A stretch of 64,000 nucleotides of DNA from DAOVXM01 sp963746255. GTDB lineage: Bacteria > Chloroflexota > Anaerolineae > Anaerolineales > UBA4823. The number at the start of each line of letters is the position of its first letter. Positions within the stretch are counted from its first letter, which is position 1. Below, one piece after another: positions 17,570-28,686 of the stretch. The position numbers and the translations under genes are program-made. The notes under the pieces were generated by a model that was not told the DNA's origin, ran no database searches, and saw nothing but the letters and a program-made list of their open reading frames with translations. The stretch lies in assembly GCA_963746255.1 (NCBI GenBank), contig CAVVAJ010000007.1:868001-932000 (forward strand), in the 5' to 3' direction.

Positions 17570-19678
17570 TTATGAGTTATCTGGCCTTATCACGAGAGTA
17601 TATACTCCATGTGAATCTAAGTCTTCATTTGCATCCACTCGGGTGATGATAACACCCAACCGGTTGTAAGAATCTAAATCGACTGTTGGGATTGTCATAC
17701 TAAGAGTACCCGCCTGGTTCTGTTGTTCGAGATTTTCTGGCCGAGCGACCTGCACCAGTTGTTGTGACGAAAATCCGCCGCTGCCAAGTTTATTGAGCTT
17801 TAATACTTGCACATCGAACTCTGCCCTTCCCTTTGTATCGAGCTGCAGTTCGATTGTAAGTGACTGTCCATTTACCTCGGGTCTCAACTGCAGGTCAACA
17901 AAGTCCATGCCGAAACTGCTCTGGATCCCTGCAGGGTATGCTTGGTTATCAGCTGCAAGAAGAATTTCCTTTCCCGTGTATTCTAGTACGGAAATCTTTG
18001 GTTCACTATAGAGTTTGTTTGGATCGTAAAATCCACAGCTATCAGGAGAACCAGGCGCTGAGCAGCGTCCTCCCTCCAAGCGTAGGGTGTAGATAGCTCG
18101 GGCAAAGTTCGTTAGGCTATCAGCATATGTCGAGAACGGGCACTGCGCTGCTTCGGGAGTGCTTAGCACATAATCCATGACCAACGGGATGGTTCGGACC
18201 AGATCAGTAGTAGTATTGACATCCACAATTTCTTTCGAGTAAAGGACTTCCAGGGTCCGTCGGATTATACCCAGTCCTGTCGCGGGATCTTCGTTGCTGT
18301 CTGTCATCCCGCCGCACTGCTCGTAGAGGTAGCGCCAGTACATAGCGCCGTGGTAAGGGTTTAAGTTCTTGTAGCTGAGGTTTAGTTCCCCCGGAAAGCC
18401 TTTGCCGCCCACGAATTGGATCGCCTTGGCAACATACGCCCGTGCTCCCCCGCTTTGTGCATATTGTATCTGTGGCTGGGCAACGGTAGCTGCGAAGGAG
18501 GCCATACCTTCCACGATGAGCAGCCAGGCGGCATCCCTTCCTTCTACATTTCCGCTGCCGCTATTCGCTAGCGAGATTGCCCGTTGGAAATTGTGGAACA
18601 GCTCGTGATGGAATGTGCTCATCAATCCATCGCTCAGCGTTTCATACTCTGCGTTATTTCCACCGTTGGCGTTGATGGCGATGCTTGAGTTGCCCCGGTC
18701 TGGTGCGGGACCGTGATACCATGTCTTGCCATCGCTGAGCGCAACCCCCAGAGTTTCTCCCGTCCCGCTATCTCGATAACTTACCCAGCCATCCCATGAC
18801 ATACCCCAGACTTCTGTCTGCAGGTGGATGGCATCGGCCATCCCTGCGATAAGCTCAGTCTGCACATAATCTGCTACCTCTTCCCTGGGAAGTCTGCTGG
18901 TAGCATCCCTGGCATCCCTTTGGAAGGGGAACATATCACAGTAATAAACGACTAACTCGCTCGGGCCAATTTCGTTCTTGGCCTCAAAATGGTTTAGTGT
19001 CGCCGTCCATTGGCTTTCCAGCAAAAAAGCATATTCCTGGCGGGCAGAGAACAGCGGGTTTGCGGCGGGATTACTTGCATCCTGAACCAATACCTCGACA
19101 CTGTAGTAATCGGTGGGGGTTGGGATAATCCCCTGATCGCTGCTGCTGAGCTCCTCGAACTCTAACTTGAAGGTCGTTTCTGCATTTTGCTGGCTGTACC
19201 TTGCGATATCCTCAATATGGCTGACTTCCTGCCATACGGTTATCCTGTTGCGTTCACCCCCGCCTAGGTCTGGGTCGTCGTGTAGGGTCTTTAGCCGCAA
19301 TGTGACCGTGATACCTCCGGCGGGTATTTCAAGACCGTTCAGCGTGATGATGAGCGTGCGCTCTGCTGCCGGGGTCAGGTCGGCATTCCTGTATAGGACA
19401 AGATGGGGGATCGTTATTGGGTCTACTGTAAGAATACTTGTCGAGCGTTCGTCATTGGCTTTGAAGGTAATGGTAGATCCGGATGCTGCAAGCAAATTGA
19501 TTTGCGGTTTAGCTATCACGCTGCTTTCAGCGGATGTGTCATATGCTTTGAAGTCCTCTGCTGCCTGTACCGGTTTCCCAGTGAGCAAAGAAGTGCCAAG
19601 CAGGCATAAGCTCAATATACTTCGCCCGAATAATTGTCTCTTTGTTGGATCTCGCCTTGTCTCATCACTGCGGTTCAT
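17570..19678 (-). CDS. secreted protein with HExxH metallopeptidase-like motif
   Basis: This is a 702-residue exported protein. The start at ATG 19678 has GGAGG seven bases upstream and gives a twin-Arg-rich N-terminus, then SILSLCLLGTSLLTG and a cleavage-like VQAAED. Residues around 350-360 contain HHELFHNFQ, a zinc HExxH helix, and some 30 residues later VEGMASF offers a Glu ligand as in gluzincins. The region before it forms beta-rich domains, and the C-terminal 180 residues look like a beta-sandwich. I do not recognise a named peptidase family. It is divergent from the BTAD-STAND-WD40 gene, with the 10-bp inverted repeat between them. Confidence 0.75.
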   Translation of the reverse strand: MNRSDETRRDPTKRQLFGRSILSLCLLGTSLLTGKPVQAAEDFKAYDTSAESSVIAKPQINLLAASGSTITFKANDERSTSILTVDPITIPHLVLYRNADLTPAAERTLIITLNGLEIPAGGITVTLRLKTLHDDPDLGGGERNRITVWQEVSHIEDIARYSQQNAETTFKLEFEELSSSDQGIIPTPTDYYSVEVLVQDASNPAANPLFSARQEYAFLLESQWTATLNHFEAKNEIGPSELVVYYCDMFPFQRDARDATSRLPREEVADYVQTELIAGMADAIHLQTEVWGMSWDGWVSYRDSGTGETLGVALSDGKTWYHGPAPDRGNSSIAINANGGNNAEYETLSDGLMSTFHHELFHNFQRAISLANSGSGNVEGRDAAWLLIVEGMASFAATVAQPQIQYAQSGGARAYVAKAIQFVGGKGFPGELNLSYKNLNPYHGAMYWRYLYEQCGGMTDSNEDPATGLGIIRRTLEVLYSKEIVDVNTTTDLVRTIPLVMDYVLSTPEAAQCPFSTYADSLTNFARAIYTLRLEGGRCSAPGSPDSCGFYDPNKLYSEPKISVLEYTGKEILLAADNQAYPAGIQSSFGMDFVDLQLRPEVNGQSLTIELQLDTKGRAEFDVQVLKLNKLGSGGFSSQQLVQVARPENLEQQNQAGTLSMTIPTVDLDSYNRLGVIITRVDANEDLDSHGVYTLVIRPDNS

Positions 19679-19746
19679 AGCTGCGCCTCCGTTGTGTTTT
19701 GCACAGCTTAGCAACCGTCAGTGACGAGAAGATTTTTTTATCGTGA

Positions 19747-19799
19747 ACGAAACGTTAAAATGCGTGAACGTTTCGTCTTTTCAGGCGTTAATGTATAAT
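19747..19799 (+). promoter_or_regulatory. promoter with perfect 10-bp inverted repeat (operator)
   Basis: ACGAAACGTT (19747-19756) and AACGTTTCGT (19767-19776) are perfect inverted copies separated by 10 bases. TATAAT follows at 19794-19799, exactly 17 bases after the right arm, so that arm occupies the -35 position. The downstream start codon is at 19842. The arrangement suggests a dimeric regulator covering the -35 region. It also lies 69 bases upstream of the divergent secreted-protein gene. Confidence 0.65.
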
Positions 19800-19841
19800 C
19801 AGAATACAGCACTGCCATGATCGGCGTGCCGTGGAGGGTAG

Positions 19842-22800
19842 ATGAGCAATCTCGAGATCTGTCTGTTTGGTCCTCCGCAGGTATGGATGAGTGGGGAGCT
19901 GGTCACGGCAATGCGCTCGGACAAGGTGCGTGCCTTGTTAGCCTACCTCGTGGTGGAATCAGGGCAGCCGCACCGTCGTGAGAAATTAGCGGGATTGTTT
20001 TGGCCCGGTTATCCAGAGAATTCCGCCAGAGCTAGCTTGCGTCGCGCTCTGGCGGATTTACGTTCTGCGATCGACGATGAGCGTGCCAGCCCGCCTTACT
20101 TAGATGTCACCCGTCAGGCGATCCAGTTTGACCAGGCCAGTGATGCCTGGGTGGATGTGAATGCATTCAGAATACTGGCCAGGACCACCCAAACCTCCAG
20201 CGAACAAACCATCACGCGCTGGGAAGAAGCGGCCGAGCTGTACCGCGGGGAGTTCATGGAAGGTTTCAGTCTCCCCGACAGTGCTCCCTTTGAAGAGTGG
20301 CTGCTGCAGAGCCGCGAGGAGTTGAAGCGCCAGTTTTTGGATATCATCGGGCAGCTGGTCAAGGGCCTTGAGGAGCGGGGTGAATACCAGCGTGGTTTAT
20401 CCCACGCCTGGCGCGGTGTAGAGATAGATCCGCTGCGGGAGAGCGGTCAGCGCGGGCTGATGCGGCTGTTGGCATTATGCGGCCAGCGAGAGGCGGCGCT
20501 GGCACAGTATGAAGCATGCGAACGGACACTTGCGGAGGAGTTGGGGATAGCGCCATCGGCAGAGACACGCGCGCTATACGACCTGCTCGTGGCAGAGAAA
20601 TGGCCACCTGTAAGAATGACTGATGTTGAGCGGCTGATCCTTGCACCACGGGCGATCGGCACCAGCCCGTACCGGGGCTTAGCCGCATTCCGTGAGCAGG
20701 ATGCCGCTTTTTTCTTCGGCCGCGAGCAGTTTACCGAGCAGCTGCTAGAAGCAACCCTCACCCACAAGGTCATCGCGGTCATCATTGGTTCGTCAGGATC
20801 TGGCAAGTCTTCTGTCGTGTACGCCGGGCTATTGCCTAAACTGCATGAACAGGGGGATTGGCTGATAGTTAACTTCCGTCCGGGAGCGAGCCCTTTTCAC
20901 TCTCTATCTGCCGCACTGTTGCCGTTATTGGAACCTGAGCTATCCGAAGCGGATCGCTTGATCGAGAGACACAAATTAGCGGCTGCGCTCAGTGATGGCA
21001 GCCTTGAGTTGCAGCAGTTGATCGAGCGCGTGCTGGAGAAGAACCAGCCTAAAAACGGACTCCTGCTTTTTATTGACCAATTCGAGGAGTTGTACACGCT
21101 CTGCCAACAACCGGCGGTTCAGCGCGGCTTTTTGGTCAGTCTGCTGGCTGCTATCGATGCGCACCATCAGCAGCGCAGCCATATGTTAAACGTACTGCTG
21201 ACTATACGGGCGGATTTCATGGGTCAAGCGCTCTCATACCGGCCATTCGCCGATATGCTACAAAGCAGTGTTTTGTTATTGGGACCCATGACTCGCGAGG
21301 AATTGCGGACGGCGATTGAGAAGCCTGCTGAAGTACAGGGTGCTGGTTTTGAAGGTGGCTTGGTAGAACGCATTCTGGAGGATGTGGGCGGAGAGCCGGG
21401 TAATCTTCCGCTGCTGGAGTTTGCCCTGACATTGCTGTGGGATCAGGCGGATTCCGGTTGGCTGACCCATGCTGGGTATGAAAATATTGGTAAAGTCTCC
21501 GGAGCGCTGGCAATGTATGCTGAGCAGGTTTATGCAGGGTTGGGTGAGGTTGAGCGCGAACAGGCATCCCGGGTATTCCTGCAGCTTATCCGTCCAGGAG
21601 ACGGTACCGAGGACACCCGCCGGGTGGCCAGCCGTTCTGAGATCGGCGACGAGAACTGGTCCTTAGTCCAGTATCTGGCGGATAAGCGGCTGGTGGTAAC
21701 CGGTCGCGACGGTTCGGGGTCGGAAACTGTCGAGGTAGTCCACGAAGCGTTGATTGGTAGCTGGGAACGGCTGCGGAGTTGGATCGAAGCCGATCGTGCT
21801 TTCCGTATCTGGCAGGAAGGACTGCGTAACACCATTCACCAATGGGAAGCTAGTGGCGGCGACGAAGGCGCGTTACTGCGTGGGGCACCTTTGGGTGAAG
21901 CAGAATCCTGGCTGGAGACACATGCTGAGGTCCTGGGTATTGTTGAACTTGATTTTATCCAAGCAAGTATTGATCTCCGCCAGCGGGATGCCGCAGAACG
22001 GGAGCTGCTCCACCAGCGAGAACTGCTATCTGCTCAGCAGTTAGCCCGCTCTGAACGCCGCCGCCGGAATATTCTGTTAGCTTTTGCTGCCGTGCTATCC
22101 CTGGCGGTTGTGGTAGCGATAGCTTTGACTGCCTTTTCACTGCGCCAAAGGCGTACTGCCCTGGAAGCCTACAGCGTCAGCCTGGCTGCTAATGCCCAAC
22201 AGGCATTGGATGATGGGGATAATGCCACTGCATTAGTGTTGGCACTCGCCGCCAATCAGACCGAGCCGTCCCCTATCCAAGCACAGCGAGTCCTTATGGA
22301 CGCGGCTTACTCCCCGGGTGCAAGGGAAAGGTATGATATTTCCCAGCTGTTTCCTGGGACAACTAGCCCAGCAACCGCCCTTGGTATTGCTCAGGACGGC
22401 AAGACGGTATTTGTTGGTCTGGAGGAAGGTACGATTGTTATCTGGGACCTTAAGAACGGGTTTGAAACGAAACGTATCCAGGGACACACTGCTAGGATAA
22501 ACGATATCGCCTTCGATCCCACTGGGAAGCTGGCCGTGTCTATCGCCGACGACGCACAAGCGATCGTATGGGATACACTCACCGGCCAGGAGCTACGCCG
22601 CTTCACAGGCCATTCAGGTATTATTCGCGCGCTGGATATCAGCAAGGATGGTCGCACTGTTGTGACGGGTGGTTTTACTACCTTGGGATGGGAGGCGCCT
22701 GGAGAACTGATCCTTGTGGGATCTAGTGACCGGAGTCGAAATACGTCGTTTTATCGGCCATATTGCCGGGGTGGTGGCGGCTGAATTCTGTCTGAATGAT

Positions 22801-24330
22801 CAAGCTATCTTGGCTAGCTCGGGTGATACGGAGTTATTTTCTTCGATAGGTCCTGCTGAAAGCGGCTCAATGGTGGTTGCACCGACTGACATGCTGCTCT
22901 GGAACATAGCGGATGGAGATATCATCCATGATTTTGCAGGGATGACGCACGAAGCTTTCACTCTGGCAGTCAGTCCGGATGGTGAAGAGGTTTTGGTTGG
23001 TTCGTATTATGACGGATTGATCTCACGCTATGATTTAAACAGTGGTGAACGCCTGGCTACCCTACAGGGGCATGAAGATGCAGTGGGAACCGTTATCTAT
23101 GGGATTGATGGTCATACTGCGCTGTCTGGATCCGAAGATGGAAAGCTGATCTTGTGGGATATCCCAAACTCTGCTTCCATGGCAGAGCTGGCTGTGCATA
23201 CGGGTGAGGTGTTGGATATTGACCTCATGCCAGATGGTCGCTCTGCACTATCCAGCGCCCAGGATGGTTCGATAATCTCCTGGGATTTGGTGGATGCGGC
23301 AGAGGTCAGACGCTTCTACGGGCATGGCGATATGGTTTATGATGTCGCGCTTGTGCCGGGGAAGGGACAGCTTGTATCTTCTTCTGGCGCCGCGAGTGTC
23401 AATCTCCCAACGCGAGATAGCAGCCTGCGCCTATGGGATGTGAGGACTGCCAAACAGCTTAAAACTTTTCCCGTATCCCTGGCAGTCGCCATGCAGGTTG
23501 CCATCAGCCCGGATGGAAAGACAGCATTGTACGGTGGTGCAGATCCCTTCGTTCACCTCCTGGATATCACGTCATGGAGCGATACTGGAAGGTTAGCCGG
23601 CCATCAGAGCCTCGTTCCCTGTATTGAGTTCTTACCCGATGGAAAAAGAGCGCTGAGCTGCTCCAGCGATGGGACTTTGATCCTTTGGGATCTGCAGAAG
23701 GGTGCGCCGCTGTACCGTTTGGATGGTCGCCCGCGGCAGGAGGGGGTTTGGGCTGTGGCTATCAGCCCGGACGGTGAAACTGCCCTATCTGATACCGGAG
23801 ATGGCGCGATGATCTTGTGGGATATTCAGAATGGGCAGGAGATCCGCACCATCCGCAACCCAGACCCGTTAGCCGTTCGTGGGGCATCTGGGATCGCATA
23901 CCTGCCGGATGGACAGTCTGCAGTGTCAGTTGGTGGTGAAGGCTATATTATCGAATGGGATATAGAGACGGGCGAAGAGATACGTCGTATTGGTGATCAC
24001 GCCAGCCTGCGGACACGGATCGTTGTCACCCCGGATGGGAAGCTGGCACTTTCCGCCGGAATGGATGGCAGGATCATGCTGTGGGACTTAGAGACTGGCC
24101 ATCTGGTCCGCAGCTCGGCGGGTCATGGCATCATATTTGATGTAGCCATGAGCGCTGACGGTCAGACTGTTTTCTTCGGTTCTTCAGATACGACCATCGT
24201 TCAGTGGCAGCTTTCTAATCCATCTATTGCAGAATTGAAAGACTGGATTGAAGAAAACCGGTACGTGCGACCGCTGAGCTGCGCTGAACACGAATTTTAT
24301 CAGGTTGAACCTTTGTGTGAGTCCAAGTAG
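19842..24330 (+). CDS. BTAD-nSTAND-WD40 regulatory protein, interrupted by a +1 frameshift
   Basis: When one base near 22715 is removed, two overlapping frames (19842-22784 and 22714-24330) make one protein of about 1,495 residues. Residues 1-95 are a winged-helix SARP-type DNA-binding domain and about 95-245 are the BTAD helical domain. About 275-690 form a novel-STAND NTPase with Walker A IGSSGSGKSS (near 315) and Walker B LLLFIDQFEELY (near 407). A transmembrane helix lies near 744-765 (ILLAFAAVLSLAVVVAIALT) and at least ten WD40 repeats fill 830-1480. The break falls inside a WD repeat: the LILWDLVTG expected there is split between frames. Such proteins are thought to be signal-gated transcription or defence-type switches; the ligand is unknown. 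A DNA-binding head with a membrane span is notable. Confidence 0.85.
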
Positions 24331-24989
24331 CTGGCTTATTTGGTTTAAGCCTACCAGGAGGGTGTAGTCTATTGCAGGGTGCTTATCATCATCCCCTTTA
24401 TCTATTATGGATTATCTCACACCTCAATAAAAATCTCCTTCGCTTTTCATAGATCTGTTTGGGAAAGGGAGCTTTCCAAAGCGATTTACTCGGATAGGAT
24501 GATCGTTGGTTTGCCTTCCCGGTTATGGAATAGGCTCGCTAGATCGCTATGAGAAATTAGTTGGACCACCGAAGCCCGATTGCCAAGGAATATCCAATGG
24601 GACTGCTTTTTCATAGTTCTATCAGGTTTGCTAGTCCCGATAAATAATGGGTGGGCAACACAAACCCCTCTCTGTTTAACGTTTAGGTCGTCAAGTACCG
24701 GAAGTTCAAAACTGCCTTTCTGTGAAATCTGGTACTCCGTCTGTTCTAAATAACTTCTCTCCCTTCAAGACCGTAATCAATACATAATGAAATATGAGTC
24801 AATAACTTGTTGGCAAATGATTTCGTTGTAACTAATTTGTGCTAGTTTGAATTTGTGTGCCGTCAAAGATCACCCCTCACATAATAAAACATTAATATAT
24901 CCTGAGTGAATTGTGAGTAAAATTCAATATAACCAAGTGGATATTTTTACCCAAATTAATCAAGAATGATGAGGAGAATCGAGGCGATC
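24331..24989. other. intergenic region without recognisable gene
   Basis: This stretch of about 660 bases is AT-rich in its second half. It has no open frame with family-like composition, no clear hairpin with T-tract and no repeat. It presumably holds the promoter of the metzincin gene, whose likely start (ATG 24990) has GAGG eight to nine bases upstream. Confidence 0.5.
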
Positions 24990-27900
24990 ATGAAGAAAGC
25001 AATTTACTTATTGGTTATTATTTCGTTGTTGTGTTCGATTTTCTTGGTAGTGGACCGGCAGCCAGCACAAGCTGATACTGAAGCCCCGACGGATGTTCCC
25101 ACCTCACTGGTGAGTTCGGGTGTCACATCTTATGCACTGGCAGCACCTAAACTGTTCTGGCATACTGCTGTGCCTCCTTGCCCCCCGACGTCAGCGGGAA
25201 ATGATTCTTTGCAGCTAGCCTCCCCAGAGACGATCAAGCGCATTGCCACCTACGGCAGCCAGATACGAACTTTATACGAAGAGTTACGCAACTGCAGCGA
25301 AGGGCAAATACCCTCCAGTATCGTTGCTGATGGGGAATATGTCTACTGGCTCAGCACAGGTGGTCTGATGCGCCTGTCGACAGACGCCAACCCCGGTGAC
25401 CCAGCGGAACTGGTCAACGCGCTGCTATTATATCCAGGCGAGCTGGCTATTGCCCAAGATCGCATCTATGCCATTTATACCGAGCCCGGTCGGGCCGCGA
25501 CAAAGAGAGTCGGTTACGTGTGGAAGGACAACAAGCAGCTAGTTGCCTTGACGACTCCAGGGGATGCGACTGACCTTCAGAGCGATGGTGAGTATGTTTA
25601 CTATCGCGTAGCTGGTAGCCTGATTCGCTTGAATCCCGGGGTAGATAACGGGATTACGATATCCTCTGGTGTGACCGGTTACTACCCGGAAGGGAAGAAG
25701 CTGTCATACTGTACGATCAATCCTTTCCAGTGTTATTACTCGCGAAATGTGTATGTAGCCAAAGGGCGTTATATTTATCGATATAGCAATAATGACAACC
25801 CGCCAACAGCCACACTGGTTTACACCAGCCCCGATACAACAGCTTATATTTATGACATGGTGAGCGTTTCAACCGGACTGCTTTCTACCGACTTATTTTT
25901 CTTTGAACGGCGCACTGTAACTTGCCCCGACTTATTCTGTCCATACACAACAGTAGTAAATCGCTTGCGTAACAGCGTGATCCAGCCGCTGTACACATAT
26001 GGACCAGTCCTGTTTGATCAGCTGCACAACCTGAACACGGATGGCACTTACCTTTTCTGGGAAGAAGCCGGCATGCTGCGAAGATTGTCGAACGATGCCG
26101 CTGCGCTGCCGCAGGTTAATATGTGGATCACCGGGATGGAAGTCACCCAGGCAGTCCAGGACACGAGCAATAGTGTGCTGCTGGTAAAAAACAAGCGTAC
26201 TTTCGTGCGCCTGTATGTAAAATCGGAGGGAACAGCGGTGTCTGGTGTAACGGCACGGCTTACTTCGCGCGTGGCGCCGTCAGATTCGCTGCTGCCTGTC
26301 AACTCGAGTGGTCCAACGATAACCGTACGCGCCAACCCGGTCCGCAACGACCTGAATCAGAGCTTCCTGTTTGAACTACCCTGGAGCTGGACCCAACAAG
26401 ACTCCGTTGCGATTAATGCCGACCTGAACCCGTATAAGGTTCCGCTGGAACCAAACTACGGCGACAACACCTGGTCGACGACGGTCAACTTCTCTCCATC
26501 CCCTAGCCTGTCAGTCGAATTCTTCCGCCTTAACTATAATTTGAACAACACTACTTACCGGCCGCGCATCGTGCAGGATATGCTCAAAACATACTCTTGG
26601 ATTATGCGTGCCTACCCGATCGGTGGGGCAATAGGGGATAAGTTCAAGCCCCGCCTGTGGGATGTAGACGGCGGCACCGCATTGGGTGGATATGTCAACC
26701 GCACCAACCCGGCTTGCCTCTGGATCTATCCAAACCCGGATGACCGGACATTGTGTGCGAGCTATATAACGAACGGTTGGCTTTTTTACTACCGGATTGC
26801 CACAATGTTTGGACAGTTGAACGTTGGGTTAAAAACGAATGCCTTTTATTACGGGATGATATCGGATGCCTCGAACAACTTCCCACGCGGCCAGGCTATG
26901 TACGATAAGACATCGGTAGGTCCAGCCGGCATTCCAGGGCAGTTCTTCAATTTAGGGCAGGGTTGGGATACCGATGGCAGCTATGCCGACTGGTACGCCG
27001 CCCATGAGATTGGTCATTCACTAGGACGCGCCCATCCTAACGCTGGTTCGGATAACCCGTCTACCTCGGCCGTCGAGAACTGCGGTCACAGCCGTAGCGA
27101 CCCAAGTTACCCGTATGGCAACACATCAACAGCCGCTGCCCCGATTGGTCCCGGCAGCGGTATCCTAGAAGGTTTCGATGTGGGTGACCCATCCTTTGGC
27201 ATCGACCGGCAGGTGTATCCAAGTAGCACCTGGAATGACGTGATGAGCTACTGTGTACGCGAGTGGATCAGCGATTACACATACGAGGGCATGTATAACT
27301 CTATGATAGCCCACCCCAGCCTGCTAGAGCAATCTGCCAGCATTCAATCGGTGAACGGTGATTTTCTGGCTGTTGCGGGGATGATCGATCCAGGTGCAAA
27401 CTCGGCGGGATTTTCCTTCATTCGCCGCCTGGCAGATGTGGTCAATGCGCCGCCGCTCGTCCCCGGCAGCTACAGCCTACGCCTGCTGAATGCTTCCGAT
27501 GCCCAATTGGCGTCATATTCATTCACCCCGCTGGATTACGGTGATACCGGTTTCCTAACCTTTGGCCAGGTGGTCAATTTTCTTCCCGGGACTCGCAAAG
27601 TACAGCTATTAAACGCCAATAACGACGTGTTAGCCACCCAGCTTGTAAGCGCCAACCCACCGGTTGTAAGCAATGTGGCCCTCATCGGGGCGCCGACACC
27701 GGTTAGTGGGGTAGTGACTCTGGGTTGGACTGCCAGCGATCCAGACGGGGACTCATTGGTCTTCGATATCGCTTACAGTCGCGATAATGGGGCAACTTTC
27801 CAGCCGGTGAAATTTAGTATTACTGGGAACAATACCCAGGTAGATACAGAACTTTTGGGCGGCAGCGGGACAGCCATATTGCGTGTCACGGCCAGCGATG

Positions 27901-28619
27901 GAGTAAATTCGGCCTATGCAAACAGTGCTCCATTTGTGATGTCCAATAAGCCACCCCAGCCTTACATTTTGACCCCCGCCAATAACACCCAGGTACATTA
28001 TGGCCAATTGGTAAATTTCAATGGGTTAGCGTTGGATGTGCAGGATGGCCTGGTCGCCGCATCTGGATTGGCCTGGAAGGATGCAGGGGATAACGTGCTC
28101 GGCACCGGTCCGACACTCTCAACAAGTAACCTACCTGTGGGTGCGAACGTGATTACCCTGCAGGCTACCAACAGTGTTGGGCAGACTGCAAACGCCACCG
28201 TTACCGTGATCGTTATAGACGATCTAAACTTACCTGGACCAACACTCACTGTTGGACCAACTCAGGTAGGCTGGCAGGTTTCTGTCGGCGATAGCTCATT
28301 ACAGAGTTCCCAAGTAGCCATCGGTAACGCCGGCAGCGGGAGCATGGACTGGAATGCAAATGAAAGCAGCGGCTGGCTCTCATTAAGCGCATCAGCTGGT
28401 ACGGTACTGGAGGATGGCGATCCGTCCAATCTGATGTTGTTTGCCGATCCTACTGGATTAGCACCAGGTGTGACATATGCTGATTCGCTGACGATCACCA
28501 AACCTGCAAGCGGGGATTCTCCAGAGCAGACTATCACGATCCCGGTGACACTCAGCATCGGCGATGTATGGAATGTTTTTCAATCGAAATCGGTTTTCCT
28601 GCCGTTAGTGGCCAGGTAA
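24990..28619 (+). CDS. large secreted metzincin-type metalloprotease with Ig-like and BACON-like C-terminal domains
   Basis: This 1,209-residue exported protein starts with a signal peptide (MKKAIYLLVIISLLCSIFLV ... PAQA). Residues 60-370 form a beta-propeller-like region with repeated DGEYVYW/R and DGTYLFW blades. A CARDB-like segment follows, then a catalytic domain with the full metzincin zinc motif HEIGHSLGRAH (about 672-682) and a Met-turn VMSYC (about 751). The C-terminal part has a DPDGDSLVFDI Ig/cadherin-like domain, another Ig domain and a BACON-like domain (NESSGWLSLSASAGTV), and the protein ends in SVFLPLVAR. Short hydrophobic LPLV-type tails recur at the ends of Anaerolineae secreted proteins (from memory). 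ATG 24990 is preferred over ATG 24966 for its GAGG site. Confidence 0.85.
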   Translation: MKKAIYLLVIISLLCSIFLVVDRQPAQADTEAPTDVPTSLVSSGVTSYALAAPKLFWHTAVPPCPPTSAGNDSLQLASPETIKRIATYGSQIRTLYEELRNCSEGQIPSSIVADGEYVYWLSTGGLMRLSTDANPGDPAELVNALLLYPGELAIAQDRIYAIYTEPGRAATKRVGYVWKDNKQLVALTTPGDATDLQSDGEYVYYRVAGSLIRLNPGVDNGITISSGVTGYYPEGKKLSYCTINPFQCYYSRNVYVAKGRYIYRYSNNDNPPTATLVYTSPDTTAYIYDMVSVSTGLLSTDLFFFERRTVTCPDLFCPYTTVVNRLRNSVIQPLYTYGPVLFDQLHNLNTDGTYLFWEEAGMLRRLSNDAAALPQVNMWITGMEVTQAVQDTSNSVLLVKNKRTFVRLYVKSEGTAVSGVTARLTSRVAPSDSLLPVNSSGPTITVRANPVRNDLNQSFLFELPWSWTQQDSVAINADLNPYKVPLEPNYGDNTWSTTVNFSPSPSLSVEFFRLNYNLNNTTYRPRIVQDMLKTYSWIMRAYPIGGAIGDKFKPRLWDVDGGTALGGYVNRTNPACLWIYPNPDDRTLCASYITNGWLFYYRIATMFGQLNVGLKTNAFYYGMISDASNNFPRGQAMYDKTSVGPAGIPGQFFNLGQGWDTDGSYADWYAAHEIGHSLGRAHPNAGSDNPSTSAVENCGHSRSDPSYPYGNTSTAAAPIGPGSGILEGFDVGDPSFGIDRQVYPSSTWNDVMSYCVREWISDYTYEGMYNSMIAHPSLLEQSASIQSVNGDFLAVAGMIDPGANSAGFSFIRRLADVVNAPPLVPGSYSLRLLNASDAQLASYSFTPLDYGDTGFLTFGQVVNFLPGTRKVQLLNANNDVLATQLVSANPPVVSNVALIGAPTPVSGVVTLGWTASDPDGDSLVFDIAYSRDNGATFQPVKFSITGNNTQVDTELLGGSGTAILRVTASDGVNSAYANSAPFVMSNKPPQPYILTPANNTQVHYGQLVNFNGLALDVQDGLVAASGLAWKDAGDNVLGTGPTLSTSNLPVGANVITLQATNSVGQTANATVTVIVIDDLNLPGPTLTVGPTQVGWQVSVGDSSLQSSQVAIGNAGSGSMDWNANESSGWLSLSASAGTVLEDGDPSNLMLFADPTGLAPGVTYADSLTITKPASGDSPEQTITIPVTLSIGDVWNVFQSKSVFLPLVAR

Positions 28620-28652
28620 AACCACACTATTTCCCACTGTTGGTTCTCGCCT

Positions 28653-28686
28653 CCCCCCATCGATTGACTGTCAGATCGGTGGGGGG
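28653..28686 (+). terminator. hairpin terminator after the metzincin gene
   Basis: CCCCCCATCGAT pairs with GATCGGTGGGGGG (one G-T pair), beginning 33 bases after the stop codon. The T-run after it is poor (ATTTGTGGATTTAA), so termination may be moderate. Confidence 0.6.
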
